Positions 1 through 7,864 of a stretch of DNA of 56,569 bases are shown here, piece after piece. Location of the stretch: contig JABSRH010000002.1 in assembly GCA_013215175.1 (NCBI GenBank), positions 1 through 56,569 of the forward strand, given 5' to 3'. The position numbers and the translations under genes were made by a program. A model generated the notes under the pieces. That model did no database searches. It was given only the letters and a program-made list of their open reading frames with translations, and was not told where the DNA came from. Numbering within the stretch: the first letter of the stretch is position 1; every line of letters begins with the position of its first letter. The DNA is from Parvularculaceae bacterium. GTDB lineage: Bacteria; Pseudomonadota; Alphaproteobacteria; Caulobacterales; Parvularculaceae.

Positions 1-594
1 AATGAGGGTCTCGCCGCGCTGCTGAACAGTCGGTGCCTCGAGCACAGATTGCTTCTCATCGGGCTCGAAGGGGCAGGTCATGGCCCCAGAATTGACGATC
101 GTCTCAGCCGAAGCGCCCTCGATCGAGTCCCAATCTGCGCTCAGTCCCACGTTCTCCAGGTAGCGAACCAAGAGATCGATGATGCGCTCACGGAGGGCGT
201 CATTTCCTTCGGGGTCATGATGGAGATCAAACGTGAAGCCTGACCAATCCACCGCGGCTTGGCGGAAGCCCTTTGGCGTCAGGTGGTCACTTTCGATGCG
301 GAACCGCGACACGCCTGTCAGCGTGATCAGAAAGCGGCCATCGCCCGTCTCCATGAAGCTCGTGATCCGACCGGCGCAGCCAACATCATAGAGGTTCGGG
401 TCAACATCGTCGTCGTGCCGCGGCCTCACCATGCCAATGAGGCGACGATGGGCCATCGCCTGTTCGACCATCGAAAGATAGCGAGGCTCGAAAATGTTGA
501 GCGGGAGTTGGGCCCGAGGGAGGAGGATGGCACCGCGCAGCGGAAAAATAGGTATCGTGTTCGGCAAAGCCTGAGCTTCGTCGTCATTACGCAT
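1..594 (-). CDS. LON peptidase substrate-binding domain protein (3' end missing)
   Basis: The frame is open from an ATG at 594 to the window edge, 198 codons without a stop, so the C-terminus lies outside. The N-terminus carries the LON substrate-binding signature FPLRGAILLPRAQLPLNIFE followed by PRYLSMV (about residues 17-43). Later parts (YDVGCAGRITSF, RFLITLTGVSRFRI) also match stand-alone LON-N proteins of about 200-220 residues. No ATPase or protease domain fits in that length. In alphaproteobacteria this family usually follows a thioredoxin/TPR gene, as here (60-nt gap, same strand), suggesting a shared protein-quality-control role. An AGGA-like site lies upstream. The molecular function of these short proteins is unknown. 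Confidence 0.85.
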   Translation of the reverse strand, partial: MRNDDEAQALPNTIPIFPLRGAILLPRAQLPLNIFEPRYLSMVEQAMAHRRLIGMVRPRHDDDVDPNLYDVGCAGRITSFMETGDGRFLITLTGVSRFRIESDHLTPKGFRQAAVDWSGFTFDLHHDPEGNDALRERIIDLLVRYLENVGLSADWDSIEGASAETIVNSGAMTCPFEPDEKQSVLEAPTVQQRGETLI

Positions 595-654
595 CGATGC
601 TTGTCCCGTCCTGTCTCCTAAGCCTGCCTAACGACAAGCTCAGCCCACTATGAC

Positions 655-1611
655 TTAGCTGAAGAGCAGCGAAGACAAGCGGCGACGGGCGGTTTTCACG
701 AGGGGATCGGCGGCGCCGAGAGCTTCGAAAACGGTCAAAAGCTTCGTGCGAGCCGCCGCTTCGTTCCACTCACGGTCTTTAGCGATCATGTCCAAGAGCG
801 TTTCCATGCCCGCTTCGGACTGGCCAGCCGCGATCTGGCCCTCGGCTAGAGCGTAGGCAGCCTCTTGGTTTGCGGGGTCTGCCTGATGTGCGGCGAGCAG
901 GGGCTGAAGCTCGTCAGCGACGCCAGGATCACCAGCGAGATCGAGCTGAGCCTTCAGCTGCGACAGCGACGGGTGGTCGGCTTTATCTTCAGGTACTTGC
1001 GACAATGTGGCGCGGGCGGCTTCGACGTCGCCGGCGGCCAGCTGGGTCTTGGCGACACCGCCCAGGGCCTCAACGAATTCGTCAGAGCCAGGCTCCGCAG
1101 TGTTGCCAGCCTGGGCGAAGAGTTGGATCGCTGCGGACAGGTCGCCCGCGTTGAGAGCCTCGTTAGCCGCAGCAAGAACATCAGCAATAGAGGGTTCACC
1201 ACCTGCCGCAGCGCCGCTGAGGCCCATTTGCTGAGCAGCGGCGAGCGTGCGCTCGAGGAAGGTCTTGATTTCACTCTCAGGCACCGCGCCCATAAAGCCG
1301 TCGACGGGCTGGCCGCCAACAAAGGCCATCACGGTTGGCAGAGATTGGATCCGTAGTTGTTGGGCCAGCATCTGGTTCTTGTCGGTGTCGACTTTGACCA
1401 TGCGGACTTGGCCACCAAGCTCAGTGACGGCCTTTTCGAGCATCGGTCCGAGGGTCTTACAGGGGCCGCACCAGGTCGCCCAAAAATCGACAACCACAGG
1501 GACCTTCATCGACATTTCAAGCACATCGGCCTGGAAAGTCTCGATGGTGGCATCCTTGATCAGGTCGGCTGCTGGGGGCGTGGCGCCACCCATCGTGGGC
1601 GTGGAAGACAT
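655..1611 (-). CDS. Thioredoxin-TPR protein, CnoX/YbbN-like
   Basis: This 318-residue protein has an N-terminal thioredoxin fold (about residues 20-130) with the active site WCGPC, C48 and C51. Helical TPR-like repeats rich in Ala, Leu and Glu fill the C-terminal half. That layout matches CnoX/YbbN chaperedoxins, which bind unfolding proteins and protect them from oxidation. E. coli YbbN lacks a full CxxC, whereas this protein keeps both cysteines and could be redox-active. The ATG at 1611 is chosen over an in-frame ATG at 1635 because AAGGAG (1618-1623) sits six bases upstream of it and would lie inside the coding sequence of the longer form. It is cytoplasmic, with no signal peptide, and lies between a ProX-like gene and a LON-domain gene. 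Confidence 0.88.
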   Translation of the reverse strand: MSSTPTMGGATPPAADLIKDATIETFQADVLEMSMKVPVVVDFWATWCGPCKTLGPMLEKAVTELGGQVRMVKVDTDKNQMLAQQLRIQSLPTVMAFVGGQPVDGFMGAVPESEIKTFLERTLAAAQQMGLSGAAAGGEPSIADVLAAANEALNAGDLSAAIQLFAQAGNTAEPGSDEFVEALGGVAKTQLAAGDVEAARATLSQVPEDKADHPSLSQLKAQLDLAGDPGVADELQPLLAAHQADPANQEAAYALAEGQIAAGQSEAGMETLLDMIAKDREWNEAAARTKLLTVFEALGAADPLVKTARRRLSSLLFS

Positions 1612-1659
1612 CCCGAACTCCTTAGGAGAAATCATTGATTGGTGGCGGAGATGGCGGGT

Positions 1660-2163
1660 CTAAGCCGGTTCGGCAAGGGCTAGCTTGATGACCTGCTTTG
1701 CATGGACCGCACAAAAGGCTTCTAGTGCCCGGGCACTGATCGCGGTGGAAGCGTCGTTGCGCAGGGGGTGAGCCCAAACTGGGTCCTGAGCGAGCAGATC
1801 CGCGTCGAGGACCATGCACCCGATCCGCTGAGCCTTGTCATTGACCAGGGCGAAGGGCGTGAGGTGGCCTGGCTCCACGCCGAGAACGCTGACCATTGTC
1901 TCCGGCTTCGCAAAGCTCAGCCGGCCGCGAGCACCGACGGCTTGGCCCACGGCCTTCAAGTCAACGCGGCTGGCGCCCAGTGCGGTCACGAGGGTTAGGC
2001 GGCCATCTTTGTCTTCTAGCAGCAACGACTTGGAGCGTCCGCCGGGTAGGCTCTCAGCGAGATGGCGGCTTTCTGCCACGGTATGCGTGGGTTCGTGCTC
2101 CAGCGTCTCGTGGGCAATGCCCATCTCGTCGAACCGGGCCATCAACAATCGTTCAGCGTGCAT
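1660..2163 (-). CDS. ProX-like aminoacyl-tRNA deacylase (YbaK/EbsC fold)
   Basis: The 167-residue product is a stand-alone trans-editing domain of the INS/YbaK superfamily, a family that hydrolyses mischarged tRNA such as Ala-tRNA(Pro). Supporting motifs are EHEPTHTVAES near the start, GGRSKSLLLEDKDG with the probable substrate-contacting lysine K45, and VEPGHLTPFALVND in the middle. Length agrees with the ProX/PrdX subgroup, often annotated as prolyl-tRNA synthetase associated domain protein in alphaproteobacteria. It is first of three minus-strand genes and ends 48 nt before the thioredoxin start. The exact mischarged tRNA cleaved cannot be read from sequence. Confidence 0.85.
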   Translation of the reverse strand: MHAERLLMARFDEMGIAHETLEHEPTHTVAESRHLAESLPGGRSKSLLLEDKDGRLTLVTALGASRVDLKAVGQAVGARGRLSFAKPETMVSVLGVEPGHLTPFALVNDKAQRIGCMVLDADLLAQDPVWAHPLRNDASTAISARALEAFCAVHAKQVIKLALAEPA

Positions 2164-2262
2164 AGAGGCCGCCTAGCGATGGCCTTGAGTGATCTCAACG
2201 CCTGCTTTTTCAGGGCGTAGCAGTGGCGCGGCAAAAAAAATGCACATTGGGCAAAGAACCGC

Positions 2263-2292
2263 TTGCACCGGCTGAGCTCTTTTGCTTCATAC
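2263..2292 (+). promoter_or_regulatory. Candidate sigma-70 promoter of tRNA-Gly
   Basis: TTGCAC (2263-2268) and TCATAC (2287-2292) are spaced by 18 bases, and the predicted start would fall just before the tRNA at 2308. Position relative to a certain RNA gene is the main support. The -10 match is imperfect. Confidence 0.45.
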
Positions 2293-2307
2293 GCGGCTCG
2301 TCAATGA

Positions 2308-2382
2308 GCGGGCGTAGCTCAGGGGTAGAGCATAACCTTGCCAAGGTTAGGGTCGTGCGTTCGAATCGCATCGCCCGCTCCA
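2308..2382 (+). tRNA. tRNA-Gly (anticodon GCC), CCA encoded
   Basis: A complete cloverleaf can be drawn. The acceptor stem GCGGGCG pairs with CGCCCGC. The D arm has GCTC...GAGC. The anticodon stem AACCT/AGGTT encloses loop TTGCCAA with anticodon GCC. The T arm GTGCG/CGCAT carries the invariant TTCGAAT loop. Discriminator U and the CCA end are encoded (2379-2382). It stands alone between proX and galM and has its own candidate promoter and terminator. Confidence 0.97.
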
Positions 2383-2389
2383 TTGTCGC

Positions 2390-2408
2390 CACGGGTATCC
2401 CGTGTTTT
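2390..2408 (+). terminator. Rho-independent terminator after tRNA-Gly
   Basis: CACGGG, loop TAT, CCCGTG form a perfect 6-bp stem followed at once by TTTT. It begins eight bases after the tRNA 3' end, as expected for an intrinsic terminator. Confidence 0.75.
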
Positions 2409-2460
2409 CCTCCCAACACAGCATGGCTAAGTTGATGCGTTCGGCTGGGAGTTTTTGTCG

Positions 2461-3516
2461 ATGAAGATTGATCAGTTTGGCCGCCTGGCCAGTGGCGAAA
2501 GTGTAGCGCGCTGGCGTTGGGGGCACCCGGACGGTTTCGAGATCGCCGTGACCGCCCTTGGCGGGATCATCACCGAACTTTGGGTGCCCGACGCCAATGG
2601 CAAGTCTGCTGACGTGGTGCTCGGCTTTGATGATCCGAACGACTATCTTATACGACCCGGCTGCTTTGGTGCGTTGCTAGGGCGTTATGCCAACCGCATC
2701 GCCTACGGACGATTTACGCTCAATGGTGCAGATCATCAGCTCACGAAGGGTAGGGCGAAGCATGCTTTGCACGGTGGGTTGGTGGGGTTTCATCAGGTTG
2801 TTTGGGCCGGTGAACCGTTTGAAGGTCCGGAGGGGCCGGGCCTTCGGCTTACCAAGCGGGTTCCCGACGGCGATCAGGGCTTTCCTGGTGCGCTGGATGT
2901 CGAGGTCACATATCAACTCTCTGCCGATCGTCAATTGATCATCGACTATCACGCTTCCACCGATGCGCCAACATTGGTGAACCTTAGTCAGCACAGCTAC
3001 TTTCACCTGTCGGGTCACGCTTCGGGCCAGGTCTATGATCACACGATTCAACTGGATGCAGATCAGTACACGCCCGTTGATGAAGACATGATCCCAACAG
3101 GCGACATCGCCCCGGTGTCGGGCACCAGCGCTGAGCTACGTGAGGCTCGACGCTTGGGCGATATCATTGGCCAAACGGGCGCCACGCCTGATGTGCAGGC
3201 CGGTTTCGATTATAATTGGGTGCTCAACCATCCTGAGGGGCCGCGTCAGTGCCGCGAGGTCGCGCAGGTGATTGACACAGTGAGCGGCCGTTCGATGCGT
3301 GTGCTGACGGACCAGCCTGGACTTCAAGTCTACACGGCCAACCATCTTACCGGTGAATTCAACGGCAAAGGTGGTGTGCCTTATGTTCAACACGCAGGCC
3401 TGGCTCTGGAAACACAGCACTTTCCGGACTCACCCAACAAGCCGAACTTTCCCAGCACCACGTTGATGCCGGGAGAGGAGTATCGGTCGAGAACGGTGTA
3501 CGCTTTCGGCGTTTAG
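2461..3516 (+). CDS. galM: Aldose 1-epimerase (galactose mutarotase)
   Basis: The 351-residue enzyme interconverts alpha and beta anomers of hexoses. The GalM fold is recognisable from LGRYANRIAYGRF, KHALHGG, the catalytic-histidine segment NLSQHSYFHLSG and the C-terminal general-base region GLALETQHFPDSPNKPNFP. No signal peptide is evident, so it should act in the cytoplasm. A TTG at 2455 would give a start two codons longer, but GGGAG (2447-2451) is better spaced for the ATG at 2461. The gene ends in a 4-bp overlap with the convergent cysD. No other galactose gene is nearby, so a general sugar-handling role is likely. Confidence 0.9.
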   Translation: MKIDQFGRLASGESVARWRWGHPDGFEIAVTALGGIITELWVPDANGKSADVVLGFDDPNDYLIRPGCFGALLGRYANRIAYGRFTLNGADHQLTKGRAKHALHGGLVGFHQVVWAGEPFEGPEGPGLRLTKRVPDGDQGFPGALDVEVTYQLSADRQLIIDYHASTDAPTLVNLSQHSYFHLSGHASGQVYDHTIQLDADQYTPVDEDMIPTGDIAPVSGTSAELREARRLGDIIGQTGATPDVQAGFDYNWVLNHPEGPRQCREVAQVIDTVSGRSMRVLTDQPGLQVYTANHLTGEFNGKGGVPYVQHAGLALETQHFPDSPNKPNFPSTTLMPGEEYRSRTVYAFGV

Positions 3517-4406
3517 AAGTAGCCCTGGCGCTTTTGGTCTTCGAGAGAGCCAGCGTCGCTGACGCGGCCCATGCGCTCGGACTTGCCCATGGTTTGGTTC
3601 TCGTACGCGATCCGTGCAGTGTCGGTTGCTGTAGAAGGCGCGGCCCCCGTTACCGGCCAGCAGCCCAACGTCCGGAAACGGACCATTTCCTTGCGAGGCT
3701 TTTCGCCGGGGAAGAAACGCATGGTTTCGTGGTCGTCTACGACGATCATGGTGCCATCGCGATCCACAACTTCCCGCTCAGCGGCGTAGTAGAGCGGCGC
3801 GAGTTTGATTTCTTTGGCGACGATGTAGGCCCATAGGTCGCGTTCGGTCCAGTTGGAGATCGGGAAGGCACGGATCGTCTCGCCTGGGCTCATGCGCCAG
3901 TTATAGAGGGCCCAAAGCTCAGGGCGCTGACGGCGTGGTTCCCAGACGTGGCCCTCGCCGCGCACGGAGCAGATACGCTCCTTGGCGCGGGTGGCTTCTT
4001 CGTCGCGGCGAGCGCCGCCGAAGATGACGTCGTACTTGCCCTTGTCGAGGGCCTGTTTGAGCGCCTCGGTCCGCATCATAGTGGTGTAGGTGTTGCCGTG
4101 GTCGAAGGGGTTCAGGCCTTGGGCGCGGCCCTCCTCGTTGGCGTACACCTCCAGATCGAAACCATGCTCCGCTGCGAAGTCGTCGCGGAACTGGAGGAGC
4201 TCTTTGAACTCCCACGTGGAGTCGATATGCAGCAGCGGCACGGGCGGTTTCGCTGGATAGAACGCACGAGCCGCCAAGTGGGCCAACACCGTGGAGTCTT
4301 TGCCCGCCGAGAACAGGATCACAGGGTTCTCAGCCTCAGCCACGCCGTCGCGCAGGATGTCGATCGCTTCGCTTTCCAGCAGCGCCAAGTGTTTGCTCAA
4401 GCTCAT
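3513..4406 (-). CDS. cysD: Sulfate adenylyltransferase small subunit
   Basis: CysD makes adenosine 5'-phosphosulfate from sulfate and ATP in assimilatory sulfate reduction and normally works with the GTPase CysN. The PP-loop SAGKDS lies near residues 33-38, followed by the family stretches LHIDSTWEFKELLQFRD and FGGARRDEEATRAKERI. The C-terminus ends SLEDQKRQGYF as in CysD, and 297 residues is close to the usual 302. The ATG at 4406 has GAGGG six bases upstream; a TTG at 4412 is less likely. CysN or CysNC, the obligate partner and usual next gene, is absent: downstream lies only the convergent galM, whose stop overlaps this one by 4 bp. Confidence 0.93.
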   Translation of the reverse strand: MSLSKHLALLESEAIDILRDGVAEAENPVILFSAGKDSTVLAHLAARAFYPAKPPVPLLHIDSTWEFKELLQFRDDFAAEHGFDLEVYANEEGRAQGLNPFDHGNTYTTMMRTEALKQALDKGKYDVIFGGARRDEEATRAKERICSVRGEGHVWEPRRQRPELWALYNWRMSPGETIRAFPISNWTERDLWAYIVAKEIKLAPLYYAAEREVVDRDGTMIVVDDHETMRFFPGEKPRKEMVRFRTLGCWPVTGAAPSTATDTARIAYENQTMGKSERMGRVSDAGSLEDQKRQGYF

Positions 4407-4513
4407 GTTCAACCCTCAATCGATGCCACCGAGATCGCCGTGGCGTGTTCCGTCCAAAGGTGGCTTTAGCCACGGAAGTTTGACCCTTCGTCAAGAAGTG
4501 GCCTGCGATCGCC

Positions 4514-5098
4514 TCAATGCTCGAGATAAGTGGCGAGATAGGCCTCGATGGCTCGGCTAGCCTCGGCAAAGAGCCTTGAACACCCGGGCTCTTCCAGCCT
4601 GTGATATTCTCGCTCCACTCCCTCAATCAGCGCGGTGACCGTTGTGGCGATGCCATCGACGTCCAATGCGGAGAGGTCAAGCGCCGGGTCTGATAGGCGC
4701 GAGCGCAAGGCGATCGCGATGGCGCCTTCGGATTGCCCTCCCTTGGGGAGGTAGGTCATGAGCACGCCGTAGATGGGATGGCGTTGGTGGATCGCCTCAA
4801 TGGCTTGCATCACCGTTCGGACATCAGCGCGCCAGTCCTTTGACGGCGCCGTGACCAGCGCGTCGAGGGTGCTTTGGTTGAAATCATCGAGCAGCGCGGA
4901 GAACAGCTCGTCGATATTGGCGAAGTAGCGATAGAGGGAGCCCACCGGGACCTCGGCTTTCGCGGCAAGTTGCCTGGCTTTGATGGCCTCCGGTGGGTGC
5001 TCGGCCAGCAGGTGTTCAGCTGCCTGGAGCAGAGCCTGCCGCGTCTTGGCGGCGCGCGCTTGCTGGGGCTTGCTGCGACTGAGCGATGAAACCGACAT
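4514..5098 (-). CDS. TetR/AcrR-family regulator, divergent to the beta-helix operon
   Basis: The 194-residue protein has a TetR DNA-binding domain at about residues 15-65, with recognition region AIKARQLAAKAEVPVGSLYRYF split across the turn, and a variable helical ligand domain after it. It reads away from the beta-helix/diheme genes, and a 23-bp perfect palindrome lies between the start codons, only 27 bp from its own. Local repression of both promoters is therefore the simplest model (inference). The ligand is unknown. The gene ends 107 bp upstream of cysD on the same strand. Confidence 0.88.
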   Translation of the reverse strand: MSVSSLSRSKPQQARAAKTRQALLQAAEHLLAEHPPEAIKARQLAAKAEVPVGSLYRYFANIDELFSALLDDFNQSTLDALVTAPSKDWRADVRTVMQAIEAIHQRHPIYGVLMTYLPKGGQSEGAIAIALRSRLSDPALDLSALDVDGIATTVTALIEGVEREYHRLEEPGCSRLFAEASRAIEAYLATYLEH

Positions 5099-5124
5099 GC
5101 CCCTCTGTTAGCGGGGCTTGCCAA

Positions 5125-5147
5125 GAAAGTGAACGTCGTTCACTTTC
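5125..5147. promoter_or_regulatory. Perfect 23-bp palindrome, probable TetR operator
   Basis: The arms GAAAGTGAACG and CGTTCACTTTC are exact reverse complements around a single T at 5136. The element sits between the tetR start (5098) and the beta-helix gene start (5167), where a repressor would block both promoters. Size and symmetry fit TetR-family operators. Binding is inferred. Confidence 0.75.
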
Positions 5148-5166
5148 GTCGTGGAGGATTTGTCGC

Positions 5167-6369
5167 ATGCGTCTACTTTTGTCATCGGCCCTGGGCCTTT
5201 CCCTCGTTGCCTGTGGCGGCTCGCATACCGAAACATCGGGTGAGACCGCAGCGGATTTCCAAGAGCAGCTGCAGGTTCAGCTGTTGGATGCGCAGCCCGG
5301 CGATGTGATCGAACTGCCGGAGGGTAAGTTCAGCCTGAACCGGAGCCTCAGCCTGACCCAGGACGGCGTTACCATCCGCGGCGCGGGCATGGACAAGACG
5401 ATCCTCAGCTTCGCTGGGCAGGTGGCGGGCGCCGAGGGGCTGCTGGTCACGGGCGATCAGTTCACCATCGAAGACCTCGCCATTGAGGACACGATCGGCG
5501 ATGCGCTCAAGATCAATGAGGCCGATGGCGTGACGATCCGCCGGGTCCGGACAGAATGGACGGGTGGGCCGAAGACCGAGAACGGCGCTTACGGCATGTA
5601 TCCTGTTCAGACGACCAACGTCCTGATCGAAGACTCCGTAGCCATTGGGGCGTCGGATGCTGGGATCTATGTGGGTCAGTCAAAGAACGTCGTGGTGCGG
5701 AACAACAGAGCTGAGAAGAACGTCGCTGGCATCGAGATTGAGAACACCCAGGACGCTGACGTCTACGGCAATGTGACCACGGGCAATACGGGCGGTATCC
5801 TCGTGTTCAACATGCCCAACCTTTCGCAGTCAGGTGGCCGTGTTCGGGTGTATAACAACGAGGTCTACACGAACAATTATCGTAACTTCGGTCATCCCGG
5901 CACGCCCGTGGCCTCAATCCCTGCGGGGTCGGGTATCGTGGTGAGCAGCCACGATGACGTCGAGATCTTTGAAAACGTCGTGCGCAACAATCGCACAGCG
6001 AACGTGATTATTTCTTCTGTCTACAGCACAAACTATGCCGATGACAGTTGGTCTGATGACTTCGATCCTTATCCTGAGCGGATCCATGTTCACGACAATG
6101 AACTGGAGGGCGGTGGCGGCAATCCCGATGGTGCGATGCTGCAAGCGGCGCGGGTACTGAAGTTTGGGCCGACGGGGCGGTTTCCCCACGTGCTGTGGGA
6201 TGGCTTTGCGCCGGAAGATCGCTCGCACGAGATCTGCATCGCGGACGACGAGGCGGAAGTCTTCAATGCGGACGTGCCGAATGAATCCGCTGATCCTAGG
6301 GTGGAGACGGAGCCGCACCGCTGCTCGCTGGAGCCCTTGGCTGCGGTGGAATTGGCCGCTGCGCTGTAA
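5167..6369 (+). CDS. Parallel beta-helix repeat lipoprotein (TIGR03805-like)
   Basis: A lipoprotein signal ends at the lipobox LVAC (C16), followed by GGSHTE, so the protein should be lipid-anchored. The body shows stacked right-handed beta-helix turns of the NosD/pectate-lyase type, such as DGVTIRRVRTEW, KNVVVRNNRAEKN, DADVYGNVTTGN and DVEIFENVVRNN. Such folds often bind or cleave polysaccharides, but no catalytic set is evident. The ATG at 5167 follows GGAGGA with an 8-bp gap and starts the signal peptide; a longer in-frame opening to 5086 would cross the palindrome and is rejected. The next gene encodes a diheme lipoprotein, the partner with which this family is usually found. Function unknown. 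Confidence 0.82.
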   Translation: MRLLLSSALGLSLVACGGSHTETSGETAADFQEQLQVQLLDAQPGDVIELPEGKFSLNRSLSLTQDGVTIRGAGMDKTILSFAGQVAGAEGLLVTGDQFTIEDLAIEDTIGDALKINEADGVTIRRVRTEWTGGPKTENGAYGMYPVQTTNVLIEDSVAIGASDAGIYVGQSKNVVVRNNRAEKNVAGIEIENTQDADVYGNVTTGNTGGILVFNMPNLSQSGGRVRVYNNEVYTNNYRNFGHPGTPVASIPAGSGIVVSSHDDVEIFENVVRNNRTANVIISSVYSTNYADDSWSDDFDPYPERIHVHDNELEGGGGNPDGAMLQAARVLKFGPTGRFPHVLWDGFAPEDRSHEICIADDEAEVFNADVPNESADPRVETEPHRCSLEPLAAVELAAAL

Positions 6370-6381
6370 GAGGTCTTCACG

Positions 6382-7485
6382 ATGCGGATGATAGCGGCTG
6401 TCGCCAGCTTGTTGTTGGTCCTGGGTGCCTGCACGGAAGAGGCGGGACCCAGGCCGACATTCTTTGCCTCAGAGAACCCGGGCACGCTGTCGGCGTGGGG
6501 TGTGGTGGCTCGTCAGGGGGACCAACTGGTCATCGGCGAGGGTGTGCTGCCTTATGCCCTGAACAGTCCACTCTTCACGGATTACGCTCACAAGATCCGG
6601 ACCGTTTGGACCGGCGGCGGTGAGGTGAGCTTTGCCAGCGAGGGTGTCGGCGATTTTCCGGTGGGTACGGTCATCTCGAAGACCTTTTATTATCCCTATA
6701 AGGATGGTGTGGCATTGAAGCAGTCTGATGCTGAGAGCTTTGACCACGGTCAATCGCTCGCGCTGGCTGAGCATCGCCTCATCGAAACCAGGCTGCTCGT
6801 GCATCGCGAGGACGGGTGGCATCCGATCTCCTACGTCTGGAATGAGGAGCAAACGGAGGCCCGGCTGAAGCGGACGGGGGCGGTGGTGCCCGTAACGCTG
6901 GCGAGCGATGAGGGCCTTTCTGAGTTTGCTTACGTCGTGCCTAACGAAATTCAGTGTGCGGCTTGCCATGCACCCAACGCGACCACCAAGGTGATCACGC
7001 CGCTGGGGCCCACGGCGGCCCAGTTGGATCGGCCCTACGATTTCGCCGACGGCCCGAAGAACCAGCTGACGCACTGGGCTGATAAGGGTGTGCTGGGGCC
7101 GGTGGAAGCTGTGACTGTCCGTATGCCCGCTTGGGCTGATAAGGCCGAAGCGCTGGACGCTCGGGCTAGGGGTTATCTCGCGTCGAACTGTGCGCATTGT
7201 CATAACCCGCAAGGGCCAGCGGACACGTCCGGTCTTGATCTCACGCTCACCGCGACGGGCCCCGCGTTGGGGCGGTGCAAGCCGCCGATCGCCGCCGGTT
7301 CCGGGACAGGTGGGCGCAAGGTGGATATCATGCCCGGCGATGCCGAGGCGTCGATCCTCACCTATCGCGTAGCCTCGACCGATCCCGGTGCGATGATGCC
7401 GGAGCTTGGCCGTGGCCTGGCCCATGAAGAGGGGGCAGCGTTGCTCCGTGATTGGATCAATGCCATGGACGGGACCTGCGGCTAA
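6382..7485 (+). CDS. Diheme c-type cytochrome lipoprotein (SO2930/HNE_0200-like)
   Basis: The 367-residue product begins with a lipobox LGAC (C17) and carries two heme-c attachment motifs, CAACH (192-196) and CAHCH (270-274). It should be exported, lipidated and matured by cytochrome c biogenesis. The family is typically encoded beside the beta-helix protein, and here the gap is only 12 nt, so they are co-transcribed. With just two hemes it is more likely an electron carrier or small oxidoreductase than a terminal enzyme. No substrate can be assigned. Expression is probably governed by the TetR operator upstream of the pair. Confidence 0.85.
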   Translation: MRMIAAVASLLLVLGACTEEAGPRPTFFASENPGTLSAWGVVARQGDQLVIGEGVLPYALNSPLFTDYAHKIRTVWTGGGEVSFASEGVGDFPVGTVISKTFYYPYKDGVALKQSDAESFDHGQSLALAEHRLIETRLLVHREDGWHPISYVWNEEQTEARLKRTGAVVPVTLASDEGLSEFAYVVPNEIQCAACHAPNATTKVITPLGPTAAQLDRPYDFADGPKNQLTHWADKGVLGPVEAVTVRMPAWADKAEALDARARGYLASNCAHCHNPQGPADTSGLDLTLTATGPALGRCKPPIAAGSGTGGRKVDIMPGDAEASILTYRVASTDPGAMMPELGRGLAHEEGAALLRDWINAMDGTCG

Positions 7486-7547
7486 ACGGTCGCTTGTCTT
7501 TCGCCGCGGCAGGGTGTTCCTCAGCTGATAAAGCTTGTGAGAGTGAT

Positions 7548-7778
7548 ATGGAAGAGAAACGCCAGGACCTCGATTCTGAGAAGCAAAAGAAGCTGCTCGA
7601 GCGTCTCGTCAGTGAGCTGAGCCGCGAGCATATCGACTTCTATTATCGCCCTACCAGCGACATCGCTTTCGCCATCGAGAAGCACATCAAAGAGACCGCG
7701 AGCCTCAACCAAGAAGAACGCGCGCTGCTCGACCGCCTCGCCCCGCGCGACATCCAGATTCTGCTGAGCCTGCACTAA
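7548..7778 (+). CDS. Small charged hypothetical protein
   Basis: I do not recognise this 76-residue protein. It is rich in Glu, Lys, Arg and Leu and looks fully helical, with no signal or membrane segment. A GAGAG site lies five bases before the ATG at 7548. The frame stays open upstream to 7452, but that part would overlap the diheme gene and contains Cys-rich, non-family-like sequence. It lies 62 nt after the diheme gene on the same strand and may be the last gene of that operon, or independent. Codon use looks ordinary for the window, supporting a real gene. Confidence 0.6.
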   Translation: MEEKRQDLDSEKQKKLLERLVSELSREHIDFYYRPTSDIAFAIEKHIKETASLNQEERALLDRLAPRDIQILLSLH

Positions 7779-7847
7779 GGTCGCTCGGCGCAACGACGGC
7801 GCACCTGACGCAGTTGGGAGAACAGGGTCTTGACTCTTTTGGCTTGA

Positions 7848-7862
7848 GAACAAATCATGAAC
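7848..7862 (+). promoter_or_regulatory. LexA (SOS) box upstream of imuA
   Basis: GAAC-AAATCAT-GAAC is an exact GAAC-N7-GAAC direct repeat, the LexA site of alphaproteobacteria. It directly precedes the imuA-imuB-dnaE2 cassette, a well-known LexA target. A second pair of GTTC words (GTTC-N4-GTTC, about 7869-7880) lies just downstream with non-standard spacing. Confidence 0.8.
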
Positions 7863-7864
7863 AT

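Noticed and set aside
49-621. Plus-strand frames at the left edge
   Set aside because: The minus strand reads continuously as a LON substrate-binding domain from 594 to the edge.
865-1356. Plus-strand frames antisense to the thioredoxin gene
   Set aside because: The minus strand carries WCGPC and TPR-like repeats; the plus frames are shadows.
4460-4494. Two small inverted repeats upstream of cysD (GTGGCT/AGCCAC and TTGAC/GTCAA)
   Set aside because: Short arms, no U-tract and no known cys operator match; could be chance or a weak tetR terminator.
6469-7425. 318-codon open frame antisense to the diheme cytochrome gene
   Set aside because: It lies wholly across a gene with two heme motifs and a lipobox and shows no recognisable domain; it is a GC-driven shadow.
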